From positions 496,001-560,000 of the forward strand of contig CBDFLN010000001.1 in NCBI GenBank assembly GCA_965249215.1: a stretch of DNA of 64,000 nucleotides, read 5' to 3'. The position numbers were made by a program, and so were the translations under genes. Shown here one piece after another: positions 18,725-27,873 of the stretch (positions within the stretch are counted from its first letter, which is position 1; each line of letters opens with the position of its first letter). The notes beneath the pieces were generated by a model. It did no database searches. It saw nothing but the letters and a program-made list of their open reading frames with translations, and was not told the origin of the DNA. Source of the stretch: G963667675 sp965249215 (GTDB lineage Bacteria; Chloroflexota; Dehalococcoidia; Lucifugimonadales; UBA3495).

Positions 18725-19779
18725 CGAACAATACAACTGGACAGGCCCAACAACGGCCGGGTCCTTGGCGCATCACCTTCGATACCAACCCGGACGACTG
18801 CAACCTCCACTGCATGATGTGCGAGGACCATTCGCCCTACAGCAACACCCAGCGAGACCGCATCGACGCGGGCCGGCCGAAGCGCAGGATGGACATCGAC
18901 CTCATTGAACGTGTGCTTGCGGAGTCGGGGGGCACACCCTTACGGGAAATCATTCCGTCCACCATGGGCGAGCCCCTGCTGTACCCAGATTTCGGCAGAA
19001 TCCTCGACCTGTGCGCAGCCTACGGGGTCAAGCTCAATCTCACTACAAACGGCACTTTCCCCAGACTGGGCGCAATGGCTTGGGCGGAACGCATCGTGCC
19101 GGTGGCATCTGATGTCAAGGTGTCCTGGAACGGTGCAGGCAAGGAGACGCAGGAGCGTGTAATGCTTGGAACCAGGTGGGAGGTGGTCCTGGGCAATGTG
19201 CGGGATTTCATTGCGGTACGGAACGCCCACGCGGCGCGAGGCGACAACCGCTGCCGCGTCACCTTCCAACTGACGTTCATGGAAACCAACTACGAGGATC
19301 TTCCGGGAGTGGTGAAGCTGGCGGCGGAATTGGGCGTGGACCGTGTGAAGGGCCACCACCTCTGGGCACACTTTCGGGAGATTCAAGGACAGTCGATGCG
19401 ACGAAGCCCGGAGGCCATTGCCAGGTGGAACGCGGTCGTGGACGAGGCGCAGGAGGCTGCGGACCGCTATCGGCTGTCCAACGGCACACGGGTGCTGTTA
19501 GACAACATCTTTCCGCTGAACCCGGGTGGAGCGGGTGACATAGCGGTCGGGGCCGCTTGCCCGTTTCTGGGTCAGGAAGCCTGGGTGGCTTCTGACGGAC
19601 GTTTCAATCCGTGCTGCGCCCCCGACGTCCTACGTAGGACCCTAGGAGACTTCGGCAACGTGCGGGACAGCGGCTTGTACGATATCTGGGATAGTGCGGC
19701 GTATGCGGGACTGCAGGAAGGGTATATGGAGCACTCGCTATGCAGGGGATGCAACATGCGGCGTCCAGCGGGTGCGTGA
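18721..19779 (+). CDS. Radical SAM protein with SPASM-like C-terminal cysteines
   Basis: The 352-residue protein has the 4Fe-4S/AdoMet motif CNLHCMMC (CX3CX2C) near residue 26. The barrel follows with STMGEPLLYPDF (a GEP AdoMet-contact motif) and LTTNGT. The C-terminus carries further cysteines, CPFLGQEAW, NPCCAPD and SLCRGC, which resemble a SPASM/twitch auxiliary-cluster region. Such enzymes start radical chemistry on peptides, sugars or other small molecules; the substrate is not predictable. The TTG start overlaps the glycosyltransferase stop. The gene ends two bases before the ATG of the methyltransferase, so the three form one operon. No RiPP-like precursor peptide was found beside it. 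Confidence 0.88.
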   Translation: MTNNTTGQAQQRPGPWRITFDTNPDDCNLHCMMCEDHSPYSNTQRDRIDAGRPKRRMDIDLIERVLAESGGTPLREIIPSTMGEPLLYPDFGRILDLCAAYGVKLNLTTNGTFPRLGAMAWAERIVPVASDVKVSWNGAGKETQERVMLGTRWEVVLGNVRDFIAVRNAHAARGDNRCRVTFQLTFMETNYEDLPGVVKLAAELGVDRVKGHHLWAHFREIQGQSMRRSPEAIARWNAVVDEAQEAADRYRLSNGTRVLLDNIFPLNPGGAGDIAVGAACPFLGQEAWVASDGRFNPCCAPDVLRRTLGDFGNVRDSGLYDIWDSAAYAGLQEGYMEHSLCRGCNMRRPAGA

Positions 19780-21290
19780 GAATGGACTGGCGCAACTATG
19801 CGGTTTCCGTTGACGGAACCCACCACGTTCATGCTGGACTGCCCGCCTATGATGCCCGATTCCATGAAGTCCTCAAGTTTCACTTACCTGGCCTCGCTCC
19901 TGTCCGTGACGGCTCCGGCGCCTATCACATTACTCCAGAAGCGTTGCCCGCGTACCGGGAACGCTACCTCCGCACCTTTGGGTTCTACGAGGGAAAGGCG
20001 GCAGTCCGTGGGGGGGATGGGTGGCACCACATCTTTCCCGACGGCAGGCCGCTCCAGGAAGCTCGCTTTGCCTGGTGCGGCAACTATCAAGATGGCCGCT
20101 GCAGCGTGAGAGACGGCACTGGAAACTACTTCCATCTCACACCGGACGGTGCGCTGGCCTACGCTGAGCGCTACCGGTACGTGGGAGACTTCCGTGACGG
20201 ATTCGCCGTGGTGCAGCGAGCAGACGGCAGGCATAGCCATATTGATGCGAGCGGGAACCTGCTGCACGGGCGCTGGTTCCTGGACCTGGATGTGTATCAC
20301 AAGGGGCATGCCCGTGCTCGCGACGGTGGAGGCTGGTGTCATGTGGACATGACGGGAGAACCGCTCTACCGCCAACGGTTTCATGCAGTGGAGCCCTTTT
20401 ACAACGGACAGGCTAGGGTTGAGCGCTTTGACGGTGCGTTATTGGTGGTGGAAGAGTCTGGACAGACGGTGTTGGAACTCCGTCCCCCGTTGGGATCGAC
20501 ACTGCAAGACCTATCCGGCGAAATGGTCGGTCACTGGCGGACGCAGGCCATTCGAGCCGGGGTTGAACTGGGTGTGTTCGAAGAGATCCCGGCTTCGGCA
20601 GAGGAGTTGGAGGTATCGTTGTGTCTTGCGCCTTCAATGGGTCACCGCCTCCTTCGAGGTTTGGCGGAGATGGACTTGGTGCAACGGGATGACAACGGGT
20701 ACTTCCACGCCACGGAGAAGGGCGCTTTCCTGAGGCGCTCGCACCCAATGTCCTTGGCCGACGCCGCCATTCATTGGGGCAGTGTAACCTACGAAGCATG
20801 GACGGGCGTGCTCCAGTCGCTCAGGACCGGTTCGTCCGCCTTGTCAGGCAATGCTGGGTCCGGCTTCTTCGCATGGCTTCAAGAACGACCGGAGAATCAG
20901 CGTGGATATCAGACGGCAATGGCTTCATACGCGCGGCACGACTACAGCGCCCTGGCGCACGCGATGGACCTGAGCGGCAAGACCGCAATGCTGGATGCCG
21001 GAGGAGGCACGGGTGAGTTGACCATTGCCCTCCTCCGCGCCTACCCCAGGCTGACGGCAACGGTCATGGACCGGGCGGATGTGGTGCCCTTGGCAGCGCC
21101 GCCGGAAGACGTGGCAGCTCGGTGCGCCTTCATTGCAGGGGACCTTTTTGAACAGTGGCCGGCGCGGTCAGAGGTAGTGTTTCTTGCAAGGGTCCTTCAT
21201 GACTGGCCAGACGAAGAAGCGCAACAGATTCTTCTTCGGGCGCGGGAAGCAATGTCTCCTGGCGATCACCTCTACGTGGTCGAAATGGTC

Positions 21291-21295
21291 TTAAA
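21291..21295. repeat. Left target-site duplication TTAAA
   Basis: TTAAA immediately precedes the left inverted repeat and is matched by TTAAA at 23015-23019 just outside the right inverted repeat. Confidence 0.9.
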
Positions 21296-23014
21296 CCCGA
21301 ATCCACCGAAGGAGGGCGTCGGGTTAGCGTCCTGAAGCGGCAAGAAGGTGCTCCTGTGCTTCTGGGATAATGGTTTTGTAGCAAAAAACCGACCCCGGAA
21401 AAGGAGCACCCAATAGATGCTGCCACGCAACCACCCCGACCGGATCCAAATCACCTTCGACGACCGCCGCTTGGTGGCCAATGCCGGGCTGCTCCTTCCG
21501 GCCACCCTGGCGCGGCACCTCGGCCTGCCCGAACTCGTCCGGCAGCGCCTCGACCTGGGCGATGCCCCGGGGCGGGCGAACACGAGCGACAAGATGATGA
21601 CGCTGGTGGCGTCTGCGCTGGCTGGGGGCGACTGCATTGACGACGCCGATGTGTTGCGCACCGGGGGGACGGCCTGCACCCTGGGCGGCACGGTCAAGGC
21701 GCCATCCACCCTGGGCACCTTCCTGCGCAGCTTCCGGTGGGGCCACGTCCGTCAACTCGACCGGGTGAGCCGCGAGTTGCTGGCCCGGGCTTGGCAGGCC
21801 GGGGCGGGACCCGGCGACGGGCCCCTGACCATTGACCTGGACTCCACCATCTGCGAGACCTACGGACTGGCCAAGGAGGGCGCACGCCACCACGGCTATA
21901 CCGGCAAGCGGGGCTATCACCCGCTGTTGGCCGTCGCCGCCGGCACCGGCGACGTGCTGATGTCCCGGCTGCGCGAGGGCCGCGCCAACACCGCCCGGGG
22001 CGCCGCCCACTTTCTGCGGGAGACGGTGGGGCGGGTACGCTACGCCGGGGCCAACGGACGACTCACGCTACGGGCCGACAGCGGGTTCTACACTCATGGC
22101 GTGGTATCCGTCTGCCGCAAGATGGATGTCCGCTTCTCCATCACCATCCGCCAGCACAAGAGCCTGCGCAATCTCATCGAGACGATACCCGAGGATGCCT
22201 GGACTCCCATTCCCTACTGGATGGACGGCGCCGCCGATGTGGCCGAGACCACCTGCACTCCCTTCCAGAGTGAACCTGACGCCGCGCCGGTGCGGCTCAT
22301 CGTCCGGCGTGTGAAGCCCACGCCCGGTTCCCAGTTGGCCCTCTTCGCCAAATACAGCTATCACGGGTTCATCACCGACCGGGACGGGGAGTTGCTCGAA
22401 CTGGAGGCTGACCATCGCCGCCACGCCGAGATCGAGAATGCCATACGCGACCTCAAGTACGGCGTCGGGCTGAACCATCTCCCCTCGGGCCGCTTCGCCG
22501 CCAACGGCGCCTGGCTGGCCGTCCAGACGATGGCCCACAACCTGGCCCGCTGGACCGCGCGGATCGGTCTGGGAGAGCGGATAGCCACCACCAAGACCCT
22601 CCGGCGGCGGTTCTTCTCCCTGGCCGGACGGCTCACCCGCTCGGCACGCCGGTTGACCCTGCATCTTCCGGATCGCTGGCCTTGGGCTGAGAAGTTCAGC
22701 CGCGCCTTGGCCCGGCTGCGAGCCATTCCACTCCCGGCCTGACGGCACCGTCGGCGACCGACCCACCCACCGGACAACCGAAGATCCCCGCAGACTCGCG
22801 CCAGCCCGGTCCGAGAGAGTTCCCTGCTGCGTATTCTCTCGCCATCCCGCGCATCGCAGCTCCTGCAGACGCCCATAGGGGCCCCTGTGCGGCGATGAAG
22901 ACCGTCCGCCGACCTCCCTACCCCAAATGGAACCCAGGCTATTTCCCCTGTAGCTCCCTCATCCCCCTTCCGCTTTCCTCACGCCGTCCATCGGTGTCCT
23001 TCGGTGGATTCGGG
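21296..23014 (+). mobile_element. Complete IS1380-family insertion sequence (1,719 bp)
   Basis: Perfect 18-bp terminal inverted repeats beginning CCCGAATCC lie at 21296-21313 and 22997-23014, flanked by 5-bp TTAAA duplications at 21291-21295 and 23015-23019. The single transposase gene fills most of the element. Size, ends starting with CC, and a 4-5 bp target duplication fit IS1380. Perfect ends and perfect target repeats suggest recent insertion. Confidence 0.93.
21417..22742 (+). CDS. IS1380-family transposase
   Basis: The 441-residue DDE transposase shows LTIDLDSTICETYG (first catalytic Asp), the HGYTGKRGYHPLLA block typical of IS1380 proteins, LRADSGFY (second Asp) and the acidic ADHRRHAEIENAIRDLK region with the catalytic Glu. 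It acts on the 18-bp ends of its own element by cut-and-paste transposition. The frame is intact with no internal stops, so it may still be active. ATG 21417 follows an AAAAGGAG ribosome binding site. Base composition is similar to the host. Confidence 0.93.
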   Translation: MLPRNHPDRIQITFDDRRLVANAGLLLPATLARHLGLPELVRQRLDLGDAPGRANTSDKMMTLVASALAGGDCIDDADVLRTGGTACTLGGTVKAPSTLGTFLRSFRWGHVRQLDRVSRELLARAWQAGAGPGDGPLTIDLDSTICETYGLAKEGARHHGYTGKRGYHPLLAVAAGTGDVLMSRLREGRANTARGAAHFLRETVGRVRYAGANGRLTLRADSGFYTHGVVSVCRKMDVRFSITIRQHKSLRNLIETIPEDAWTPIPYWMDGAADVAETTCTPFQSEPDAAPVRLIVRRVKPTPGSQLALFAKYSYHGFITDRDGELLELEADHRRHAEIENAIRDLKYGVGLNHLPSGRFAANGAWLAVQTMAHNLARWTARIGLGERIATTKTLRRRFFSLAGRLTRSARRLTLHLPDRWPWAEKFSRALARLRAIPLPA

Positions 23015-23187
23015 TTAAACGAAAGTGCGCCGAGCGGCGGGTTGCTGGACTTGCACATGTTGGTGATGACCGGAGGGCGGGAACGCACGGAGCAACAATT
23101 CAATAGCCTACTGGACAGGGCAGGCTTTAAGCTGCTTGAAGTGACTACATCTACTTAGGTCACATCTGTAATCCGAGCGCTCGCTGT

Positions 23188-23856
23188 ATGAAGGCCACGG
23201 AGCAGGTTGCTTCCATAGAGCATCGGTTGACTCAAGTTCCTCCAGGGGCCGATGTCGCCCTGCTTGTACGCCACGCAGAACGGCAGGAGATACCGACTGG
23301 GACGTTCGGAGAGGATGTGCAACTGACCTCCAGGGGCCTTGCCGAAGCGGAGCATCTGGGCCGCGTTCTGGCATCCTGGCAGTGGGAGGGAGTCGTGAGC
23401 AGCCCGCTGCTGCGTTGTCGCGACACTGCGGCTGGGATGTGCCGGGGCGCAGGCTGGAGCGGGAACATTGTAGTCGACAGGCGGCTTGGGGACCCGGGAG
23501 TCTTCATAGTTGATCCCGAGACCGCAGGGCCCTTCTTCCTCTCGCATGGAATCCAAGAGATCGTGCGGCGCCAGCTGCACGGTAGCGTGCCGCCGCCCGG
23601 AATGCGGTCCACCGAGGAAGGCGTCAAACTCATCCTGGACCTGGTTGCCGGCAGGCTGGCAAGCGGTGGAAGGCTGGCAATCTACGTGACCCACGACGCC
23701 TTGCTGGCAGTGCTGGTGGCTCGGCTGTTCCGGCTGCGCCACGATGCAGTCCCGTGGCCCGACTACCTGGACGGCCTGCTGTTGTGGCGCACAGGCACAC
23801 GGCTCCTCTTCTCATGGAGAGGCTTGGAGTTGGCCGCGTACCCAGTCGGCGGTTAG
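23188..23856 (+). CDS. Histidine phosphatase superfamily protein
   Basis: The 222-residue protein starts its fold with VALLVRHAERQEI, the RHG/RHA phospho-acceptor histidine motif of the phosphoglycerate-mutase-like superfamily. LTSRGLAEAEHLG follows, then SSPLLRCRDTA with the second conserved Arg, and YVTHDALL with the second catalytic His. It should hydrolyse a phosphomonoester, perhaps a sugar phosphate given its neighbours. It lies 29 bp after the methyltransferase stop, probably in the same operon. Its last 45 bp overlap the convergent epimerase gene. No strong ribosome binding site is visible before ATG 23188. Confidence 0.82.
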   Translation: MKATEQVASIEHRLTQVPPGADVALLVRHAERQEIPTGTFGEDVQLTSRGLAEAEHLGRVLASWQWEGVVSSPLLRCRDTAAGMCRGAGWSGNIVVDRRLGDPGVFIVDPETAGPFFLSHGIQEIVRRQLHGSVPPPGMRSTEEGVKLILDLVAGRLASGGRLAIYVTHDALLAVLVARLFRLRHDAVPWPDYLDGLLLWRTGTRLLFSWRGLELAAYPVGG

Positions 23857-24765
23857 GGCAATGGCGGCATTGGCAGATGTCTTGGGGTTGTAACCGAGCA
23901 CTCGCCGGGCCTTCTGGTTACTGAACGCCTCCCGCTGGCCCTCCTCCCCTAGTCTGTATCCTACTCGGACGAAAGGCACATCGACCCTTGCGGCCTTCTG
24001 GCAAAAGGCCGCGATCTCCTCAATCGTGCGCTCCTCTCCATACCCGACATAGAACTTTTCCCCAACCACTACCTCCGCCGGAGCCCTGATGGCGCGGACC
24101 CAAGCGTCCACCACGTCGTCAACGAACGTGACGTCGCGAGTCTGTTCCCCACCCTCGATAACGATGGGCAAGCCGGACAGGGAGTTCCATAGCCATTTGA
24201 AGATGAAGACCTCCCGTCGCATATGGGGGCCGACGACAACCCCGGTCGCCAAGACCACCGACGGCACACCGTAGGTCCGCTGCCACGACCACATGGCCAA
24301 CTCCGCAGCAGCCTTGGAGAATCCGTATGGGTTGTGGGGGGTCAGTGGGTGGTCCTCGTCTATGGGCAGTCGAAGAGGGCGGCCAATCTCGTTGCCGGAC
24401 CCGGCAAAGATCACCTTCTCCACGCCGTTGGTTCGCCGAACGGCCTCCAAGAGGGCGACGGTCCCGTCAATATTCTGCAGCACCGTGTAACGCGGCGACT
24501 CGAAGGCAAGGGGGGTGTCAGGTTGCGCCGCCAAATGGGCAACGATGTTGTGGCCCTCCACGTCCCCTGGCTGGACATCCTGAATGCTCTTCCAAAGGTA
24601 GTGGAACCGCGGATGCGTCAGAGCTTCGCCCAGGAGGTTAGCGTGGGAGGGCGGTGTCACATCCATCCCCGTCACGCTGTGGCCTTGCGCGAGCAAGGAT
24701 GCCGCCAAGCGCGAACCACCAAAGCCCGCTGCGCCAGTGATCAGCACACGGCGATCAGTTTCCAT
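23812..24765 (-). CDS. NAD-dependent sugar epimerase/dehydratase
   Basis: The 317-residue short-chain dehydrogenase/reductase has the Rossmann motif TGAAGFGGS near the N-terminus and the catalytic YGFSK about residue 150. VVGPHMRREVF and DVTFVDDVVDAW are typical of extended SDR nucleotide-sugar epimerases or decarboxylases. Likely substrates are UDP-sugars, since the UDP-glucose dehydrogenase gene overlaps its start by 11 bp (ATGGAAACTGA). A UDP-glucuronate epimerase or decarboxylase role is inferred and not proven. ATG 24765 is chosen over an upstream in-frame start at 24888 because the Rossmann strand begins there. It converges on the histidine phosphatase gene. Confidence 0.85.
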   Translation of the reverse strand: METDRRVLITGAAGFGGSRLAASLLAQGHSVTGMDVTPPSHANLLGEALTHPRFHYLWKSIQDVQPGDVEGHNIVAHLAAQPDTPLAFESPRYTVLQNIDGTVALLEAVRRTNGVEKVIFAGSGNEIGRPLRLPIDEDHPLTPHNPYGFSKAAAELAMWSWQRTYGVPSVVLATGVVVGPHMRREVFIFKWLWNSLSGLPIVIEGGEQTRDVTFVDDVVDAWVRAIRAPAEVVVGEKFYVGYGEERTIEEIAAFCQKAARVDVPFVRVGYRLGEEGQREAFSNQKARRVLGYNPKTSANAAIALTADWVRGQLQASP

Positions 24766-26110
24766 GCTCAGCCCCAGGTTGCGATTTGCCTTGAGCCTCA
24801 GTGCCAGCCACCGCAGCCCTACCGATGCCCATATATTCAAATCCAAAATCGTACAGCGAGCGAGCGTCCAACGCGTTTCTTCCATCAAAGACGAATCGCG
24901 GCGGGAGCATGGCCGATGCTACGCTCCGCCAATCGCACTGAATGAACTCCTCCCACTCGGTCAACAGGACCAGCGCCTGCGCTTCTTCTGCGGCCGCCAC
25001 TATGCTACCGGCGAGCCGCACCGACTCGGGCATTAGTGGAAGTGCGGACTCACCGACACCGGGGTCGAAGGCGGTCACAATGGCTCCTTCCGCTACTAGT
25101 TCGGCAATGAGGTCGAGGGATGGGGCATCACGAAGATCGTCCGTTCCGGGCTTGAAGGCGAGCCCCAGAACACCGACGCGTAGGCCCAACAAGTTGTGAT
25201 TGAACCGCTTCCTCAGTGCTTCCAGTGGCCGCATGCGCTGCCGCCGGTTTACGACCTCGACTGAGGAAAGAAGATCGCCGGGAACACCTTTTTCCGTGGC
25301 GAGGTCCGACAGTGCGCGAACGTCCTTGGGCAAGCACGATCCCCCGTAACCGACGCCGGCGTAAATGTGGGCCCCGGTCCGTGGGTCCATGGAGACTCCC
25401 TTACTCACATCATCAATGGAAGCGCCCAAGGCGTCACAAAGTCCGGCAATTTCGTTCATGAAGGAAATACGGGCAGCCAGCAATGCATTGCTGGCAACTT
25501 TGGTCATCTCGGCACTGGTAATGTCCGTGATGAACAACGGTGCGTCCAAGTCAGCGTACATTGTGCGCATTACCTGAATGACCTGGTCATCTCCAGGTTC
25601 CACGCCGATGACTACTCGGTCGGGGCTGTCCCAGTCGCATAGTGCTTGCCCTTCACGGAGAAACTCAGGGTTTGCCACATAGGGAATGCTGGCATCAGCT
25701 AACCCGGACGCCAAGATCTGCCGTCCGGTGCCAGGCAGCACTGTGCTCTTCATGACCAAGGTTAAGTCTTGTGACCGGGAGGTCTGCACCCAAGCAACAG
25801 CGTCAGCCACTTGCTGAACGCACCCGGCCATTGAGTTTCCTGCGCCCGTCCCGACAGTGATGAGGGCAACGTCACCCAAGTCTTCCTTGACCTCATCCCG
25901 ATGCACAACTCGGAGCAATCCCTTCTCGACAGCCTCGCCTACCCGATTCTGCAACCCCGGCTCGTACATAGCCAGCTGGCCTGTCCGCACGCGTCTCACC
26001 CGCTCCCTGTCCACGTCCACACCGACGACTCCATGCCCCGCCAACGCAAGACTAGCGGCAGCCACTGTGCCAACCCGGCCCAAGCCCACGACTGTGATTT
26101 TCAATCGCAC
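24755..26110 (-). CDS. ugd: UDP-glucose/GDP-mannose dehydrogenase family protein
   Basis: The 451-residue enzyme has the N-terminal NAD-binding segment ITVVGLGRVGTVAAASLA, MKSTVLPGTG, the central helix segment TSAEMTKVASNALLAARISF, the catalytic cysteine in YGGSCLPKD and the C-terminal domain block LGLAFKPGTDDLRDAPS. It oxidises a nucleotide sugar, most likely UDP-glucose to UDP-glucuronate with two NAD+. GTG 26110 is chosen because it has a GGAGG ribosome binding site 4 bp away and places the Rossmann fold at the N-terminus; the frame is open to 26248. Its stop overlaps the start of the sugar epimerase, so the two are coupled. Confidence 0.92.
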   Translation of the reverse strand: MRLKITVVGLGRVGTVAAASLALAGHGVVGVDVDRERVRRVRTGQLAMYEPGLQNRVGEAVEKGLLRVVHRDEVKEDLGDVALITVGTGAGNSMAGCVQQVADAVAWVQTSRSQDLTLVMKSTVLPGTGRQILASGLADASIPYVANPEFLREGQALCDWDSPDRVVIGVEPGDDQVIQVMRTMYADLDAPLFITDITSAEMTKVASNALLAARISFMNEIAGLCDALGASIDDVSKGVSMDPRTGAHIYAGVGYGGSCLPKDVRALSDLATEKGVPGDLLSSVEVVNRRQRMRPLEALRKRFNHNLLGLRVGVLGLAFKPGTDDLRDAPSLDLIAELVAEGAIVTAFDPGVGESALPLMPESVRLAGSIVAAAEEAQALVLLTEWEEFIQCDWRSVASAMLPPRFVFDGRNALDARSLYDFGFEYMGIGRAAVAGTEAQGKSQPGAEHGN

Positions 26111-26574
26111 TTTCCTCCACGGGGCGTTGCTGAAAGGGGAACTGGATAAGTGTAAAGCAATGCGGGCCCTAGGATGAACTGGTCCTTTCCTCGCCAAGCC
26201 AGTGTCTCGGAAGAACTGGATGTAGCAGCCAACTAGCCGACCTGGCACGGGTAGCGTCTCAAGGTTGAGTCGCGGTGTAGTGGACCAAGCTGGTCGAGAC
26301 TGTGTAGCGGCAACCAGCGGTCAACTCAACACGAAAGCAATTGGCAAATATTGTAAAAGGCGGAGGTAAAGTGGACCACGTGGGCGGATGACTGCTGACT
26401 TAAGGATGGCGAAGTTCAGGATAAATGTCCTTTACTTAGTCTGCGATGGTAACAGATGCTGGTGCCGGAGGAGTTGCTGGGATTCGCCGCGTCGGCGGAC
26501 CCTCAGCGTCCGTGTATTTCTTGATGGTGGCCCCGTGGGTTCCGTTTGCTTTTAGGGTTTGCCATTTTTACCCC

Positions 26575-26602
26575 TTGGAACGGGGACGCGTCCCCGTTCC
26601 AA
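26575..26602. repeat. 28-bp perfect palindrome
   Basis: The sequence beginning TTGGAACGGGGACG reads identically on both strands across 28 bases with no loop. It could be a cruciform or REP-type element, or a protein binding site. It lies in an otherwise non-coding stretch. Confidence 0.8.
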
Positions 26603-26726
26603 AATCTCGCTACTTCCAGGGGCAATCCCGCTCCGTACATATCCGGCGCGCCTTGTGACGCTCTATGCCGCAGAATCACTTGGGTGCAGGCTGGGGCTTA
26701 TTGTCGCTTCCAGAGTTTGCCATTCC

Positions 26727-26966
26727 CTATATCTCCTCAAAAGCTAGTTCCGGCTGGGTAGCTTGGGCCTGTGCCGCGCCCATGGCGGCGGTAGTGGCCG
26801 CTTGCGCTTCCGCGTCCCGGCCCCGACTCTCCGGTACACCGGATTTGGCGGCTTTGGCCCTTTGAACCCGCGTCGCCTTGCCTTTGGCGGCTCGTCGCCA
26901 TCCAACCTTCGCAGACCTTATTGCAACGACCTCAACTTCTGGATTGATTGGCTGTTCATCCGCCAT
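26727..26966 (-). CDS. Possible small basic/alanine-rich hypothetical protein
   Basis: A 79-residue frame starts MADEQPINPEVEVVAIRSAK, preceded by a good GGAG ribosome binding site about 6 bp upstream of the ATG. The middle is rich in Lys, Arg and Ala (VGWRRAAKGKATRVQRAKAA) and the end is Ala/Gln-rich. I do not recognise a family. It may be a real small protein or a chance frame in GC-rich DNA; the ribosome binding site is the main support. Confidence 0.35.
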   Translation of the reverse strand: MADEQPINPEVEVVAIRSAKVGWRRAAKGKATRVQRAKAAKSGVPESRGRDAEAQAATTAAMGAAQAQATQPELAFEEI

Positions 26967-27067
26967 AGGTTCTCCGGTTCCGCATTAACTTACTCATCTG
27001 GCATGAACCAATGTTGAGTGAGTTGCGGAGACATCGGTTGACCTTACCCCGAAGTTAGTATCACTAG

Positions 27068-27274
27068 CTAGGAGAGTCCGGCCATAGACTCAGCAAACTC
27101 TTTGGGTGTCTTGCCTTTCAGGGATCTGCGAGGCCTGACTGTTGGCAACCAGCAAAAAGCAGGAAACCCTGGGACCCGACAAGTCTGGGAGAATCCCGTC
27201 TTTGGCCCAGAAATAGGGCAATTTAAGAGCTTCATGACGGTATAGTCCCAAGTAAGCCCATAGTATCCAATCAT
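27068..27274 (-). pseudogene. Possible transposase 3'-end remnant
   Basis: The C-terminal residues RPRRSLKGKTPKEFAESM resemble the RPH.SL..KTP.EF ending of IS3/IS481-type integrase-core transposases. The upstream part of the frame shows no catalytic motifs, so at most a decayed tail remains. Confidence 0.35.
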
Positions 27275-27359
27275 CTGTGTGGGATTATATGTGGGAACAT
27301 CAGAGCAATGGTGCCGATACCAGCGGATTATAGCTTCAAATAGCGTGGGATACTACTCC

Positions 27360-27740
27360 GGCTCTCGAACCACCTGTGGCGAGGCTCTCGAACCATTTGA
27401 ACGGACTGGCGGGGGCAGGTGGAACGTCCGTTCATGGTGAGGCTCTCGAACCATTGGAACGGACTGGCGGGGGCAGGTGGAACGTCCGTTCATGGTGAGG
27501 CTCTCGAACCATTGGAACGGACTGGGCGGGTGCGTGCGGAACGTCCGCTCGTGGTGAGCCTCTCGAACCAAGAACAGGGGCCCAGCTCCACTTGCGCCGT
27601 CCTCCCCCGTTCGTGGTGAGCCTCTCGAACCAAACGAACGGCCATAGGGCCCACTCCGTCATTCCCGTGAAAACGGGAATCTGCCCTGGCCTCTGTAGCA
27701 GCGCGGTCCGTTCGTGGTGAGGCCCTCGAACCAGGAACGG
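27360..27740. repeat. 58-bp tandem repeats with TCTCGAACCA palindromic core
   Basis: The element GGCTCTCGAACCA recurs at 27383, 27441, 27499 and, slightly diverged, at 27558. The copies are spaced 58-59 bp and carry the complementary arm GTTCGTGGTGAG or GTTCATGGTGAG. Further single copies follow to about 27735. The same palindromic element occurs near 46160 and 56105, so it is a dispersed REP-like family of this genome. Confidence 0.85.
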
Positions 27741-27831
27741 AGGGCTGTCGAAAGGCTGCGGGCAATCTTCGCCCAAACTCGACAGCCTGGCACGCTAACT
27801 CCCGGAGGTTTCCTCGCACGGGACTCGCGGG

Positions 27832-27837
27832 TACAAT
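27832..27837 (+). promoter_or_regulatory. Probable -10 box (TACAAT) of glnA
   Basis: TACAAT lies 36 bp upstream of the glnA start. No convincing -35 hexamer is visible at the standard distance. The leader carries GAGGAGG before the ATG. Confidence 0.4.
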
Positions 27838-27873
27838 AGGGGTACTTCAGGCTTCCCCCGAGGAGGGTTCGTA

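Larger units (their letters stand above)
19782..23158 (+). pseudogene. WG-like-repeat/O-methyltransferase fusion, split by an IS1380-family element
   Basis: The 5' part (19782-21295) and 3' part (23020-23158) join exactly in frame when the insertion sequence and one copy of its 5-bp target duplication are removed, giving 550 residues. Residues 1-245 are about five repeats of roughly 45-50 residues with D-G-x-W/Y-x-H-I/V and F-x-x-G-x-A-x-V-R patterns, like WG/KWG beta repeats. The rest is a plant-type O-methyltransferase: helical dimerisation region, AdoMet loop LDAGGGTGEL, FLARVLHDWPDE and the restored ending LLDLHMLVMTGGRERTEQ. In the present state translation runs into the element and stops at 21335, losing the last 46 native residues including the conserved G-G-x-E-R-T region. 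ATG 19782 is preferred over 19740, which would overlap the upstream gene by 40 bp. The acceptor substrate is unknown. Confidence 0.88.
26111..27873. other. Gene-poor 1.76-kb region
   Basis: Between ugd and glnA I see no large gene. The stretch holds a possible 79-residue minus-strand ORF, a 28-bp perfect palindrome, a fragment resembling the end of an integrase-type transposase, and a cluster of 58-bp repeats, each listed separately. Confidence 0.6.
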
